Shown: one piece after another, positions 47,649-56,603 of the stretch
Position numbering within the stretch: the first letter of the stretch is position 1
How the letters are laid out: each line of letters begins with the position of its first letter
Source: Bacillus sp. SA1-12
GTDB taxonomy: Bacteria; Bacillota; Bacilli; Bacillales; Bacillaceae
Reading direction: 5' to 3'
DNA length: 64,000 nt
Assembly (NCBI RefSeq): GCF_000981385.1
Contig: NZ_LATZ01000008.1
Coordinates: forward strand, 110,971-174,970
Translations under genes and position numbers: made by a program
The notes under the pieces: generated by a model
What the model saw: only the letters and a program-made list of their open reading frames with translations
Databases searched by the model: none
Told to the model about the DNA's origin: nothing

Positions 47649-47738
47649 GGGGTCCTACCAACAAAACGCGGAAAACATACGCTAAGCAAATTTCAACATG
47701 AATAAAGCCGATTTTCCTACGCTAAGGAATAATTATCG
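47649..47738 (+). repeat. Left inverted end of the Tn3-family transposon
   Basis: The 38-bp terminal repeat (47649-47686) ends in ACGCTAAG. Inside it a further 50 bp still match the right end almost exactly. This inner part contains a second ACGCTAAG box (47719-47726) and a hairpin AAAGCCGA/TCGGCTTT that can act as a terminator. Confidence 0.88.
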
Positions 47739-47766
47739 GCTTTTGTGTTACCTACTCTAAATTACT

Positions 47767-48795
47767 TTACTTTTCTACAAAGAAATTAACAATTTCTCCA
47801 TTTTCTTGAGACCAAACTTCAAAATTTTTTTTCGTTACTATATCGTAGAAATTTAAAGTTACTTTATTGGGATTTTCATCACTAAGCATTATTCCTTTAT
47901 TCTGATCAGCTAAATAATAAAATCCACTTTTATTTTTATTATATTCAGGTTCCTTCATACCGATTTTTGAATCCTTTAAGAGTAATGTTACTTTTTGAGT
48001 TGCTATATCAATTGTGGCTATATTAGACGTTAATTCTTCCTGATTATTAAAATAACTAATTAAAACATCTTTCCCATCTGAAGATAACGATGCACCAGTT
48101 AAGAAAGAATTAATAGTTGTTATATCTTTTACTTTTTGTCCATCAGTATTATAGATAGATAAAGTATAAACAGGTGGGTCAGGTGAAATCCCCTTTTTAT
48201 TAGCTTGTGTAATTTTTTCATATTCTTTTTTTACTGAATTTGTTACTAACAGTATCTGTTTATTATTTGGATTATAATCCATCAAGTGCACTGATATGTC
48301 CTCATCTGTATTATCCCATTTATAAGCTTCTTGGTCCTTTAAATCTAAAATAGATAATTGAAAGTTACGATCGCCTTCATACATTAACACTCGCATAAAA
48401 AGAAGCTGCTCTTCTTCATCTAATTCTAAGAAGTCAACATGACTAAATTCATTAGTAAGTTGTGTCGTTTGATTATTATTAAGGTTCTTTTTAAAAGCTT
48501 GAGCTGTTTTATTTTTTGATTTATATGTAAAAAATACCTCATTTTTTGATTTAGAATATGTTGCAGTAGGATACTCTGATATTTTTTCTTTAAGTAATAT
48601 TTTATTTATTTTTTTGTTTAGATCATATTGATAAAAAATTTGATTTAACTCCTTATCTACAAAGTTTATGTATAAATGATTATCTTCATTTTCAATAAAA
48701 GAAGTAACTCTTTCAGTTTTTGTAATATTAATTATCATTATAGTTATTAAAAAAATAGGAATAAGAAGTATTGAAAATTTTATTATTTTTCTCAT
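47767..48795 (-). CDS. Tn3 cargo: membrane-anchored TolB/WD40-like beta-propeller protein
   Basis: This protein of about 342 residues has one N-terminal membrane anchor (FSILLIPIFLITIMIINI). Repeating propeller-like strands follow: EYPTATYSKSKNEVFFTYKS, MDYNPNNKQILLVTNSVKK, TGASLSSDGKDVLISYFNNQ, PEYNKNKSGFYYLADQNKG. These resemble TolB or DPP6-type beta-propellers displayed outside the cell. The ATG at 48795 follows GAGGTGAC; the upstream in-frame ATG has no such site. It lies inside the transposon next to the left end. Function is unknown and it is not a resistance determinant that can be recognised. Confidence 0.65.
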   Translation of the reverse strand: MRKIIKFSILLIPIFLITIMIINITKTERVTSFIENEDNHLYINFVDKELNQIFYQYDLNKKINKILLKEKISEYPTATYSKSKNEVFFTYKSKNKTAQAFKKNLNNNQTTQLTNEFSHVDFLELDEEEQLLFMRVLMYEGDRNFQLSILDLKDQEAYKWDNTDEDISVHLMDYNPNNKQILLVTNSVKKEYEKITQANKKGISPDPPVYTLSIYNTDGQKVKDITTINSFLTGASLSSDGKDVLISYFNNQEELTSNIATIDIATQKVTLLLKDSKIGMKEPEYNKNKSGFYYLADQNKGIMLSDENPNKVTLNFYDIVTKKNFEVWSQENGEIVNFFVEK

Positions 48796-48814
48796 AAAAG
48801 TCACCTCAATAAAA

Positions 48815-48854
48815 AACCTCATCCGAATTATTAATTTTTCCTTCAGATGAGGTT
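48815..48854 (-). terminator. Terminator between the two Tn3 cargo genes
   Basis: On the minus strand AACCTCATC pairs with GATGAGGTT and is followed by TTTTTTATT. It ends the secreted-protein gene and precedes the ribosome binding site of the propeller gene. Confidence 0.75.
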
Positions 48855-48886
48855 GCTGTTTTAAAAGTATGTACTTTTTTTCTGTA

Positions 48887-49279
48887 TTAATACATTACTT
48901 TTCCGTTACTAATATACCTTGCTGTTGTACTTCCACCTAACTTATCTCTAAATACTGGTATAAAAACATCTAAAACTACCCCATATTTGGCAAAATCACC
49001 CGAAGTCCATTTGTAGACAGTAGCAGATTTACCATTACTTTGATTAGTTGCAATCATTGCTCGACCTTTTGGAATAGAATAAAATTTAGAGATATCAACT
49101 GCAGCATCATTTACAGTCATTGCCTTACCATCATGACCTATATCGCCCAACATAGAATCTGGCATATAACTAATTTTCCCATACATAGTTATTGCACTGG
49201 TTTCCTTTAACCCACCAATACTAAATACCAATCCCGTTATTGCAATACACATACTAAGCTTTTTCACAAAATTTTTCAT
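48887..49279 (-). CDS. Tn3 cargo: small secreted protein, possible RlpA/expansin-like barrel
   Basis: This 130-residue protein has a clear signal peptide (MKNFVKKLSMCIAITGLVFS, cut after ETSA near residue 29). The mature part starts ITMYGKISYMPDSMLGDIGH and contains SIPKGRAMIATNQSNGKSAT, reminiscent of the double-psi barrel of RlpA/expansin-type proteins (a KGR-type turn followed by TN-x-NGKS), then LDVFIPVFRDKLGG. The family call is tentative. TAGGTAGTGAT precedes the ATG. It is exported and is transcribed away from tnpR. Confidence 0.6.
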   Translation of the reverse strand: MKNFVKKLSMCIAITGLVFSIGGLKETSAITMYGKISYMPDSMLGDIGHDGKAMTVNDAAVDISKFYSIPKGRAMIATNQSNGKSATVYKWTSGDFAKYGVVLDVFIPVFRDKLGGSTTARYISNGKVMY

Positions 49280-49551
49280 TTTATCACTACCTAATAGATT
49301 TAAAATACTTAATATACTTCTCTACCAATTTTATCAATATTTTGGTATAAAATGGTTATAAATCAACCGACAAATTTCTTTGTTTTCTTATCATTTTTTA
49401 CTCGAAATAGAAAAATAAATAATAGACTTAGGTTTCTGAAGATACCAGGTAGGTAGATACATAATTTTTTACAACCCCTTTTTTCAATAGACAGGCATAA
49501 AATTCTTTATAAGGTTATAACTAACGAAAGGGTTAGAATATCAAAAGTATT

Positions 49552-49715
49552 TGTCCAGAAAGTCATCAATTTCTGAACACATAAAAATTTAAATAGTTTT
49601 CTAGCTTTCTATACGCTATAAGTGTTCAAAAACTCTGTAAATAAATCTATGTTCAGATATTACCCCTAACATTAAGTTATGTTACGATAAAACAGAAAAA
49701 TTAAAAATCAAGGGG
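49552..49715 (+). other. res recombination region of the Tn3 transposon
   Basis: The 172 bases before tnpR contain a 28-bp dyad TGTCCAGAAA...TTTCTGAACA (49552-49579), the expected form of resolvase crossover subsite I. Further TGTTCA motifs at about 49623 and 49653 are candidates for accessory subsites. This is where TnpR would resolve cointegrates; subsites II and III were not delimited. The rest of 49280-49551 is AT-rich with no gene. Confidence 0.6.
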
Positions 49716-49723
49716 AGAAATTA

Positions 49724-50278
49724 ATGAAGGTAGGATATGCCCGTGTTTCAACAGGTGTTCAAAATCTAGATTTACAATTGGATGCTCTTAGAGAACATAG
49801 TTGTGAAGAAATATTTACAGATAAAATTAGTGGCGCCAGAGACAAAAGACAGGGATTAGAAGCAGCTCTTCGATTTGTACGCTCTGGTGATACGATAGTA
49901 GTTTGGCGCTTAGATCGATTAGGTAGAAATATGCAACATTTAATTGAAATTGTGAATGAACTTAATGATCGAGGCATTAGTTTCCATAGCTTGCAGGAAA
50001 ACATCACAATGGACAAAGCTAGTGCAACGGGACAACTTATGTTTCATCTTTTTGCAGCTTTTGCCGAATTTGAGCGTAATCTTATTCAGGAACGTTCAGC
50101 AGCTGGCCGTGCTGCAGCAAGAGCCAGAGGGCGACTAGGAGGAAGACCGGAGAAATTAGATAAGAAGGAATTAGAAATGTTAAAGACATTGGTGGAAAAT
50201 GGGACTCCTATTACGGATATCGCTCAAAGGTGGGGTGTTTCCCGAACAACTGTTTATAGGTATCTTGAAAAGCAATAA
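49724..50278 (+). CDS. tnpR: Tn3-family resolvase (serine recombinase)
   Basis: This 184-residue serine recombinase has the catalytic Ser9 in VGYARVSTGVQNLDLQLDAL. Conserved arginines are in SGARDKRQGLEAAL and WRLDRLGRN; the long E-helix is LFAAFAEFERNLIQERSAAG. A C-terminal helix-turn-helix follows (PITDIAQRWGVSRTTVYRYL). AAGGGGAG precedes the ATG. It resolves cointegrates at the adjacent res region. The reading frame is intact, unlike tnpA 30 bases downstream. Confidence 0.95.
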   Translation: MKVGYARVSTGVQNLDLQLDALREHSCEEIFTDKISGARDKRQGLEAALRFVRSGDTIVVWRLDRLGRNMQHLIEIVNELNDRGISFHSLQENITMDKASATGQLMFHLFAAFAEFERNLIQERSAAGRAAARARGRLGGRPEKLDKKELEMLKTLVENGTPITDIAQRWGVSRTTVYRYLEKQ

Positions 50279-50307
50279 GTCTTTGTTAACGTGAGGATGA
50301 GAAGGGA

Positions 50308-53265
50308 ATGGCATCAAGAGGGAAAGAACTACTTACAGCAGATCAAAGAGCAGAATTTGTACAAATACCAACTGATATGACTGAACAGGAACTAGAAACC
50401 TATTATACTTTTTCACAATTTGACTTGGAAATTATTAAACGCCATAGAAGAGATCATAATCGTCTAGGATTTGCTGTCCAATTATGTGTCTTGCGTTATC
50501 CAGGATGGTCCCTATCTGATGTCGAGCCGATTCCGGAATATGTAATTCAATACATAGCGCGACAAATAGATGCTAATCCTGATTCTTTTTCTTTATATGC
50601 CCAACGAGAACCAACAAAGCATGAACATATGGAAGAAATTCGACAGGTATATGGATATCAGAATTTTTCTACAAGTAAATATCGGGAAATAGCCCAATAT
50701 CTTTTGAAACACGCTCTTCAAAATGGGAATTCTATGTATCTACTTCGAACTGTTCAAGAAGAACTTAGGAATCGAAAAATAATCCTGCCTGGCATGACTA
50801 CAATAGAGCGACTTGTATGGGAAACTCGTCGGAGGGCAGAAGAAAAGATCTTTAAATCTTTAACTGCCACTCTATCACAGTGGCAGAAACATAAATTGGA
50901 TAAACTTATCGATCCTCTTGTGGAGAATAAAAAAACTCCATTAGCATGGTTGAGAGAACTTCCCGGCCAATCATCACCAGAAGCCTTTTTGAAAGTAATA
51001 GAACGTCTGGAATATATTCGGGCTTTGAAGCTTCCTACAAGTAAACATGAAGTTCATCCCAATCGGTTACTTCAATTATCCCGTATTGGAGCACGTTATG
51101 AACCCCATTCATTTCGAAGATTTAAAGAAAACAAGAAATATGCCATTCTAGTAGCATATCTTATGACTCTTAGTCAGGATTTAATTGACCAAGCGATTGA
51201 AATTCATGATCGACAAATGATGATTCTACAGTCGAAAGGCCGCAAAACACAAGACGAAATGCAAAAACAAAATGGGAAAGCTGTTAATGAAAAAGTCGTT
51301 CATTTTGCCGATGTAGGTGCTGCGCTAATTCAAGCACGGGATGAAGGGCTTGATCCGTTTAGTACTATAGAAAAGGTAATGCCATGGGAACAAGTCGTTG
51401 CTTCCGTTGAAGAAGCAAAAAAATTAGCACGCCCGATGGACTATGACTATCTCGACTTATTAGAAAATCGTTTTTCTTATCTAAGAAAGTACACCCCTAC
51501 TTTTCTTAAGTCGCTTGAATTTCGTTCTACACAGGCTGCTGAACCTTTATTACGTGCACTAAAAACATTGAATCAAATGAATAAATCCGGATAAAGGAAA
51601 GTTCCGGAAGGAGCCCCACTAGATTTTGTCCCAAAACGCTGGAAAAAGCATGTATATAACGAGGAAGGAACAATTAATCGACATTATTATGAGATTGCTG
51701 CTCTAAATGAATTGAGAAATCATATTCGTTCAGGTGATGTATCTGTAATCGGAAGTAGACTCCATAAAGACTTTGAGGAGTATCTTGTTTCTAAAGATGA
51801 GTGGGCATCAACTCATCTTACAGAAACAAGACTAGCAATACGGTCATCTGCAGAGGAATATCTTGAAGAAAGAAGGGATGCTCTTGCTAAACGTCTAACA
51901 TGGGTTTCAAATAATCTTGATAGTCTTGAAGGATTAAATATTAAAAAAGATAGGCTTAGAGTGGATCGTTTAGAACGGAATACCCCAGAAGAGGCGCGAA
52001 ATTTTAGTCTATCCTTATATAATATGTTGCCAAGAATTAAGCTTACGGATTTATTAATGGAAGTGGCCTATTGGACAGGATTTGACGAAATGTTAATACA
52101 TGCTTCAACAAATCGTCCTCCAAGGGGAGAAGAAAAAGTCGTTCTTATGGCAGCACTCATGGCAATGGGAACTAATATCGGATTGACAAAAATGGCAGAT
52201 GCTACGCCTGAAGTTACCTATCATCAAATGGCAAATGCTGCACAATGGCGTTTGTATGATGACGCTATGAATCGAGCACAGGCAATTTTAGTGAATTTTC
52301 AACATAAGCTTGCTCTATCTTCTTATTGGGGAGATGGCAGTACATCCTCATCGGATGGAATGCGAGTGCAAGTTGGTGTTTCATCACTGCATGCTGAATC
52401 AAACCCCCACTACGGTACTGGGAAAGGAGCAACTATTTATCGGTTTACTAGTGATCAATTCTCTTCCTTTTATACGAAAGTCATTAATACCAATGCAAGA
52501 GATGCTGTACATGTTATCGATGGGTTACTTCATCATGAGACAGAATTGAATATTGAGGAGCATTATACTGATACAGCTGGCTATACTGATCAAGTTTTTG
52601 GACTAAGCCATCTATTGGGATTTCGTTTTGCACCTCGGCTTCGTGATTTAGCAGATGCCAAACTCTATACGATTCAAAAGCCGTCTGAATTTCCCACACT
52701 AGAAAACTTACTTCGGGGACGAATTAATACTAAGATTATTCAAGAAAACTTTGATGACGTGCTTCGTTTAGCCCATTCAATAAGAGAAGGAAAAGTTTCC
52801 GGGTCTCTTATTATGGGGAAATTAGGGTCATATGCAAGACAAAATAAATTAGCTACTGCTTTACGAGAAATGGGAAGAATTGAAAAGACCATTTTTATTT
52901 TGGATTACATATCTAACGAAGCCCTACGTCGTCGCATTCAACGAGGATTAAATAAAGGTGAAGCGATGAACGCTCTTGCAAGAGCTTTATTCTTTGGGAA
53001 ACGAGGCGAATTACGGGAAAGAGGATTGCAAGATCAGCTACAACGCGCCAGTGCATTAAACATTTTAATTAACGCCATTAGCGTATGGAACACTGTATAT
53101 CTTACTGAAGCCGTAAAATTGCTGAAAGAAAAAGGAGCTTTACGAGAAGACTTACTAAAACATATTTCCCCACTGGGATGGGAACATATTAATTTTCTTG
53201 GGGAATACACGTTTGATATGAACAAAGTAGCAAGTTTAAATTCACTCCGTCCCCTTATCCGATAA
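50308..53265 (+). pseudogene. tnpA: Tn3-family transposase, interrupted by one in-frame stop
   Basis: The two frames 50308-51594 and 51595-53265 are the same reading frame, separated only by a TAA at codon 429 (LNQMNKSG, stop, RKVPEGAPLDFVPKRW). Together they give 985 codons, the normal length. The N-terminal DUF4158 region (RAEFVQIPTDMTEQELETYY) and the C-terminal DDE region are present: YWGDGSTSSSDG (Asp676), HYTDTAGYTDQVFG (Asp755) and LNKGEAMNALARALFFGKRG (Glu885). The stop removes the catalytic half from the first product. No internal start would restore the DNA-binding part, so the element is probably not self-mobile. Confidence 0.93.
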
Positions 53266-53272
53266 AATAAAG

Positions 53273-53362
53273 GCCGATGATTCCTTAGCGTAGGAAAAAT
53301 CGGCTTTATTCATGTCGAATTTTGCTTAGCGTATGTTTTCCGCGTTTTGTTGGTAGGACCCC
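53273..53362 (-). repeat. Right inverted end of the Tn3-family transposon
   Basis: Read on the minus strand it repeats the left end, including the 38-bp terminal repeat, the second ACGCTAAG box and the AAAGCCGAT hairpin, with only a few base differences over about 90 bp. It starts 7 bases after the tnpA stop. Confidence 0.88.
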
Positions 53363-53603
53363 ATTTAAGTATAGTGAAAAAGCATCTCTTATCACTATAT
53401 GAGCAGCAAATGTATTACGTAATGTAATGTGGACTAAGATGAAATCCTAGCTTAGTCCAATAACTATTAAGCATATCCAGGATTGGTAAATCAAATACGG
53501 TTTCAGATGAGTATACAAAAACAAACGATAGTTCCACTTTTGTAAATCCCAAATACATTCGTCAACAGGTTCCCAAGAACCCTATATGATGGAAAAATAA
53601 GAT

Positions 53604-53963
53604 TCAACTGGTCTGTTTTATAATCGCTAACTGTTTTTTACTCGAAAACTTAGTATAAAATACATTAAAAGTTCCCGACGAATTCCATTGCCCAGCAACA
53701 ACTATAAGGTACTCTCTGTTTGGAAAAATATCGTTCTTTATTTCCTTAAACAACACTTCATCGTCAAAATTTAAAATAAAAGTGTATTCCTCTCCGACAG
53801 TTGATGCAATCAGCGAATTTCACTTTACACATGATGAAGGAAAAAGTGCATGGTCCCATTTAAGAATCGATGTTTCGTCTAGGCAGGGACGTATGGTAAC
53901 ATGCCTCAACCTCCCTTTCTTATCTTTTAAACCATCTTCTCCTGCTTGCTCATATTTTTTCAC
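53604..53963 (-). pseudogene. Unrecognised decayed gene beside the Tn3 insertion
   Basis: One minus-strand frame runs 120 codons from a GTG at 53963 to a TGA at 53604 with a single internal TGA at 53820-53822. The text before and after it looks coding: VKKYEQAGEDGLKDKKGRLR, RPCLDETSILKWDHALFPSS, then GEEYTFILNFDDEVLFKEIK and FPNREYLIVVAGQWNSSGTF. There is no ribosome binding site. No family was recognised. The remaining DNA between the transposon end and 53604 shows nothing clear. Confidence 0.45.
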
Positions 53964-54076
53964 TCACTTTGGCCATAAGAAATGCCCCCATCAAAGGAAA
54001 CAGATTTTTATTATTTCATCTGTCTACTTTTTTGGGAGCATATCATTTACCGTAGATGACTTTTTGCGATTATATA

Positions 54077-54940
54077 TTATAAATGTCTCAATTTATCAGG
54101 ATTGGCAACGGCAAATATATTTTTAATACGATTTGACTCTAATTCAAATGAGTACACATATTTTTGATTGTTGTCCATCTGGATCACAACTCCAGGCCAA
54201 CCATTGACTATGGTAAACTGGTAAGTGAATTGGTCAGAATATTTGTTTGCTAAGTTGAGTTGAATTTGTGCAACAGCTTCTGCCCCAATGATTGGAATCT
54301 TAGCTGCTGTTACTTTTCCACCACCATCAGAATAGAACACGACATCATCATGCAATAGTTCTAATAAGTGATTTACATTTCCCTTTAACATCGATTCGAT
54401 AAAGTCTTTTACTGTATTCTCGGCAAGTGAAATGGTAAGTTCATCGTCTGCTTCGTGATGTATACTTTTTTTTGCACGATGAAAGATTTGTCGACAATTT
54501 GCACTACTTTTTCCAATCATATCTCCTATTTCTCCATAGGAATATTGGAAGACTTCACGTAATAAAAAGACTGCTCGTTCGTTAGCGTTTAGTTGCTGTA
54601 GCAGTAACAAATAGGCAGTTGAAATTGATTCTTGTTGTAAGTAGGTTTGTGATGGATCATTGGATTCATCTTGCAACTGTACCAATGGTTCAGGTAACCA
54701 CGGTCCAACATATAATTCTCGTTGCTTGGAAGAGGAACGAATGAGATCAAGACAGCGGTTAGTCACGATTTTGCACAAATAAGCTTTCTTATTCTCAATC
54801 GTATCACGGTTGGGTAATTGATAAAAAGCAATAAACGAATCTTGGACGATATCTTCTGCATCCATCACACTACCTAACATACGATAGGCTAAAGAGAATA
54901 GTAAAGGTTGAAGTTTATGATAAATGGATTCAGTAGGCAT
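54077..54940 (-). CDS. ECF41-group RNA polymerase sigma factor
   Basis: This 287-residue ECF sigma factor has sigma region 2 (LAYRMLGSVMDAEDIVQDSF), region 4 (LREVFQYSYGEIGDMIGKSS) and a fused C-terminal SnoaL-like domain. It carries the three ECF41 hallmarks: WLPEP in the linker, DGGGKV in the SnoaL domain and NPDKL near the end. In this group the C-terminal domain modulates activity in place of an anti-sigma factor. The ATG at 54940 follows AGGAAGGGG. It sits 13 bases downstream of its probable target gene, an oxidoreductase. Confidence 0.92.
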   Translation of the reverse strand: MPTESIYHKLQPLLFSLAYRMLGSVMDAEDIVQDSFIAFYQLPNRDTIENKKAYLCKIVTNRCLDLIRSSSKQRELYVGPWLPEPLVQLQDESNDPSQTYLQQESISTAYLLLLQQLNANERAVFLLREVFQYSYGEIGDMIGKSSANCRQIFHRAKKSIHHEADDELTISLAENTVKDFIESMLKGNVNHLLELLHDDVVFYSDGGGKVTAAKIPIIGAEAVAQIQLNLANKYSDQFTYQFTIVNGWPGVVIQMDNNQKYVYSFELESNRIKNIFAVANPDKLRHL

Positions 54941-54953
54941 GTTGTGCCCCTTC

Positions 54954-56240
54954 CTAGGCAATTAGTAATTGTGTATGAAGCAAATGCTCTACAGCACGAC
55001 GCGCACTGGCAACAGATGCATCCACCAGAATCTCCCCATGGGAAGCCCAGTCTCCTGCAACATAAAGTCCTTTAATCTCAGGCACTTCTGGTCCAGGTTG
55101 AATAGTACGGTTAATATGAGGAAAGTCATATGCTACCGTAATTTTAGGGAGGTATTGGTGGGAAGTCAACTCGTCTCTCCATCCTGGTTGAGCAAGGTCC
55201 AACACTTGCTCCAGTTGTCTTCGATCTTCTTCTGTATTTGTTTGTGATCCTTGGTATCGGAGTAGGGAAATTTTATGATCCCCATTCTCACTTAAGTATG
55301 CTGGAGTAGGTTTGCCAGATCTGGATTGATCGGTCAAGAAAACAGGTTGATCAATCCCATAAATAAATTGGTGTTTTGGTTTTGGTAATTTTTTTAGCGC
55401 AACATCTAGGCAGGCTGCTGTAATAGGCATTGCTTGTTTGTTCCATTTTGCAATTGCAGTTTGGTCTGCATGTGGAACTAATTTTTGTGTGACTGCTGGT
55501 GGTGTGGTCAAGATCACATTAGTAGCTTCTATCTTAATACCATCTGCTGTAAAAATCGAGTCAACCTTTTGATCCGAATGCTGAACGGAGGCGATTTTGC
55601 AACCTGTCTGTATGTTCACTCCATGATTCACTGCCATTTCATGTAACTGTTCCACAAATGATCCCCAACCTTTATCTGCATATAGGACACCTTTTAGGGA
55701 GCGTTTTAATTGTTGTAGAGCAGGACCAGCAATATGAAGGTCAGGAGCAATCACATAGGTAATAGATCGCAAGAAAGAATAGAATAGATTACGGGTCATT
55801 GGATCATGTATTTCCGTTTCGATCCATTCACGTATACTTATGTGATTCCATTTACTTGTATCGGCTTTTGATAATTTCGAAAGCCACTTTACGTATTCTA
55901 GCTTTCCTTTCCATGATAATAGTGGGGATTGAATCATGGATCCTAGCCCCATTGGAAGAGTAAGCAATTCGTTTTTCCAGAGCCCATAGCCTTCAATCGA
56001 AGGAGTAGAGCCTTTTAAATGTAAGCCTAGTTCTTGAAATGTTTCGTATGCTTCACCTTTGTACAAAGCATGACCACCTAAATCAAAATACACTCCTTGT
56101 TTTTTATTCGTAATAGCTCTTCCACCTAATTGCTTTTGCTGTTCTAATACAATGGTTTTCTTCCCTGCTTTTGCAGTATAAATAGCTGCCGTTAATCCTG
56201 CAATACCGCCACCTACTATTGCTACATCATATTTCATCAT
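54954..56240 (-). CDS. FAD-dependent amine oxidase/phytoene-desaturase-like oxidoreductase
   Basis: This flavoprotein of about 428 residues has the FAD-binding motif VAIVGGGIAGLTAAIYTAKA, then LEQQKQLGGRAITN and the C-terminal FAD block IKGLYVAGDWASHGEILVDA. Overall layout follows NAD(P)-binding phytoene desaturase/protoporphyrinogen oxidase-like enzymes. It is first in a two-gene unit with the ECF41 sigma factor and has a matching ECF41 promoter upstream. ECF41 sigma factors usually control such redox genes. The ATG at 56240 is used because AAAGGAG abuts the in-frame ATG at 56249. Substrate unknown. Confidence 0.85.
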   Translation of the reverse strand: MMKYDVAIVGGGIAGLTAAIYTAKAGKKTIVLEQQKQLGGRAITNKKQGVYFDLGGHALYKGEAYETFQELGLHLKGSTPSIEGYGLWKNELLTLPMGLGSMIQSPLLSWKGKLEYVKWLSKLSKADTSKWNHISIREWIETEIHDPMTRNLFYSFLRSITYVIAPDLHIAGPALQQLKRSLKGVLYADKGWGSFVEQLHEMAVNHGVNIQTGCKIASVQHSDQKVDSIFTADGIKIEATNVILTTPPAVTQKLVPHADQTAIAKWNKQAMPITAACLDVALKKLPKPKHQFIYGIDQPVFLTDQSRSGKPTPAYLSENGDHKISLLRYQGSQTNTEEDRRQLEQVLDLAQPGWRDELTSHQYLPKITVAYDFPHINRTIQPGPEVPEIKGLYVAGDWASHGEILVDASVASARRAVEHLLHTQLLIA

Positions 56241-56273
56241 TTCAATCATCTCCTTTTGTCTCTCTACTTCTAT

Positions 56274-56300
56274 AACGGATAAGTCGATGAGTTTGTGACA
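56274..56300 (-). promoter_or_regulatory. ECF41-type promoter of the oxidoreductase-sigma unit
   Basis: On the minus strand TGTCACA (56294-56300), a 16-base spacer and CGTT (56274-56277) match the published ECF41 consensus TGTCACA-N16-CGTC in all but one base. It is 34 bases before the oxidoreductase start codon. Confidence 0.75.
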
Positions 56301-56320
56301 GGATTTTAATCAAAAGTTTA

Positions 56321-56476
56321 TTAAAATAAATCAGAAAATAAATCCTTGGCTTGGAACTTACTTGTCCTTTGAACAAAACCTACTTTTTTGGCCAGCTGTT
56401 GGAGAGCTTGTGGAGACAAAGATCGTTGCAATTCCTGTGTAAAGAGGGTAAGGTCATCTGAAGCTTCGCGATACAT
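56321..56476 (-). pseudogene. IS4-family transposase fragment (N-terminus)
   Basis: A 51-residue minus-strand frame reads LTLFTQELQRSLSPQALQQL and AKKVGFVQRTSKFQAKDLFS, the conserved N-terminal region of IS4/IS231-type transposases, then stops after DLF. The catalytic part is absent. It lies between the ECF41 promoter and an MFS gene and marks an old insertion. Confidence 0.75.
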
Positions 56477-56547
56477 AAAAAACACCGTCCTTTCATCATA
56501 TTAGTGATCACTGTACTAATTGTATGTAAGTCTTATTAGTTAAACAA

Positions 56548-56583
56548 TTTAGTCGGCCCCTTATTGAATAGGAACCGACTAAA
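56548..56583 (-). terminator. Terminator after the MFS efflux gene
   Basis: TTTAGTCGG pairs with CCGACTAAA, with further CCTTA/AATAGG-type pairing inside. It lies 20 bases beyond the stop codon of the leftward MFS gene. Confidence 0.75.
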
Positions 56584-56603
56584 TTTATACTTTTTTGACT
56601 GTT

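Larger units (their letters stand above)
47649..53362 (+). mobile_element. Complete Tn3-family transposon, 5714 bp, with 6-bp target duplication
   Basis: The ends are GGGGTCCTACCAACAAAACG... in inverted orientation, with the conserved inner Tn3 box ACGCTAAG. The element is flanked by ATTTAA on both sides (47643-47648 and 53363-53368), a target duplication of the size expected for Tn3 elements. Inside are two leftward cargo genes, a res region, tnpR and a nonsense-interrupted tnpA. The matched inverted sequence extends to about 90 bp, far beyond the usual 38 bp. No resistance gene is carried. Confidence 0.92.
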
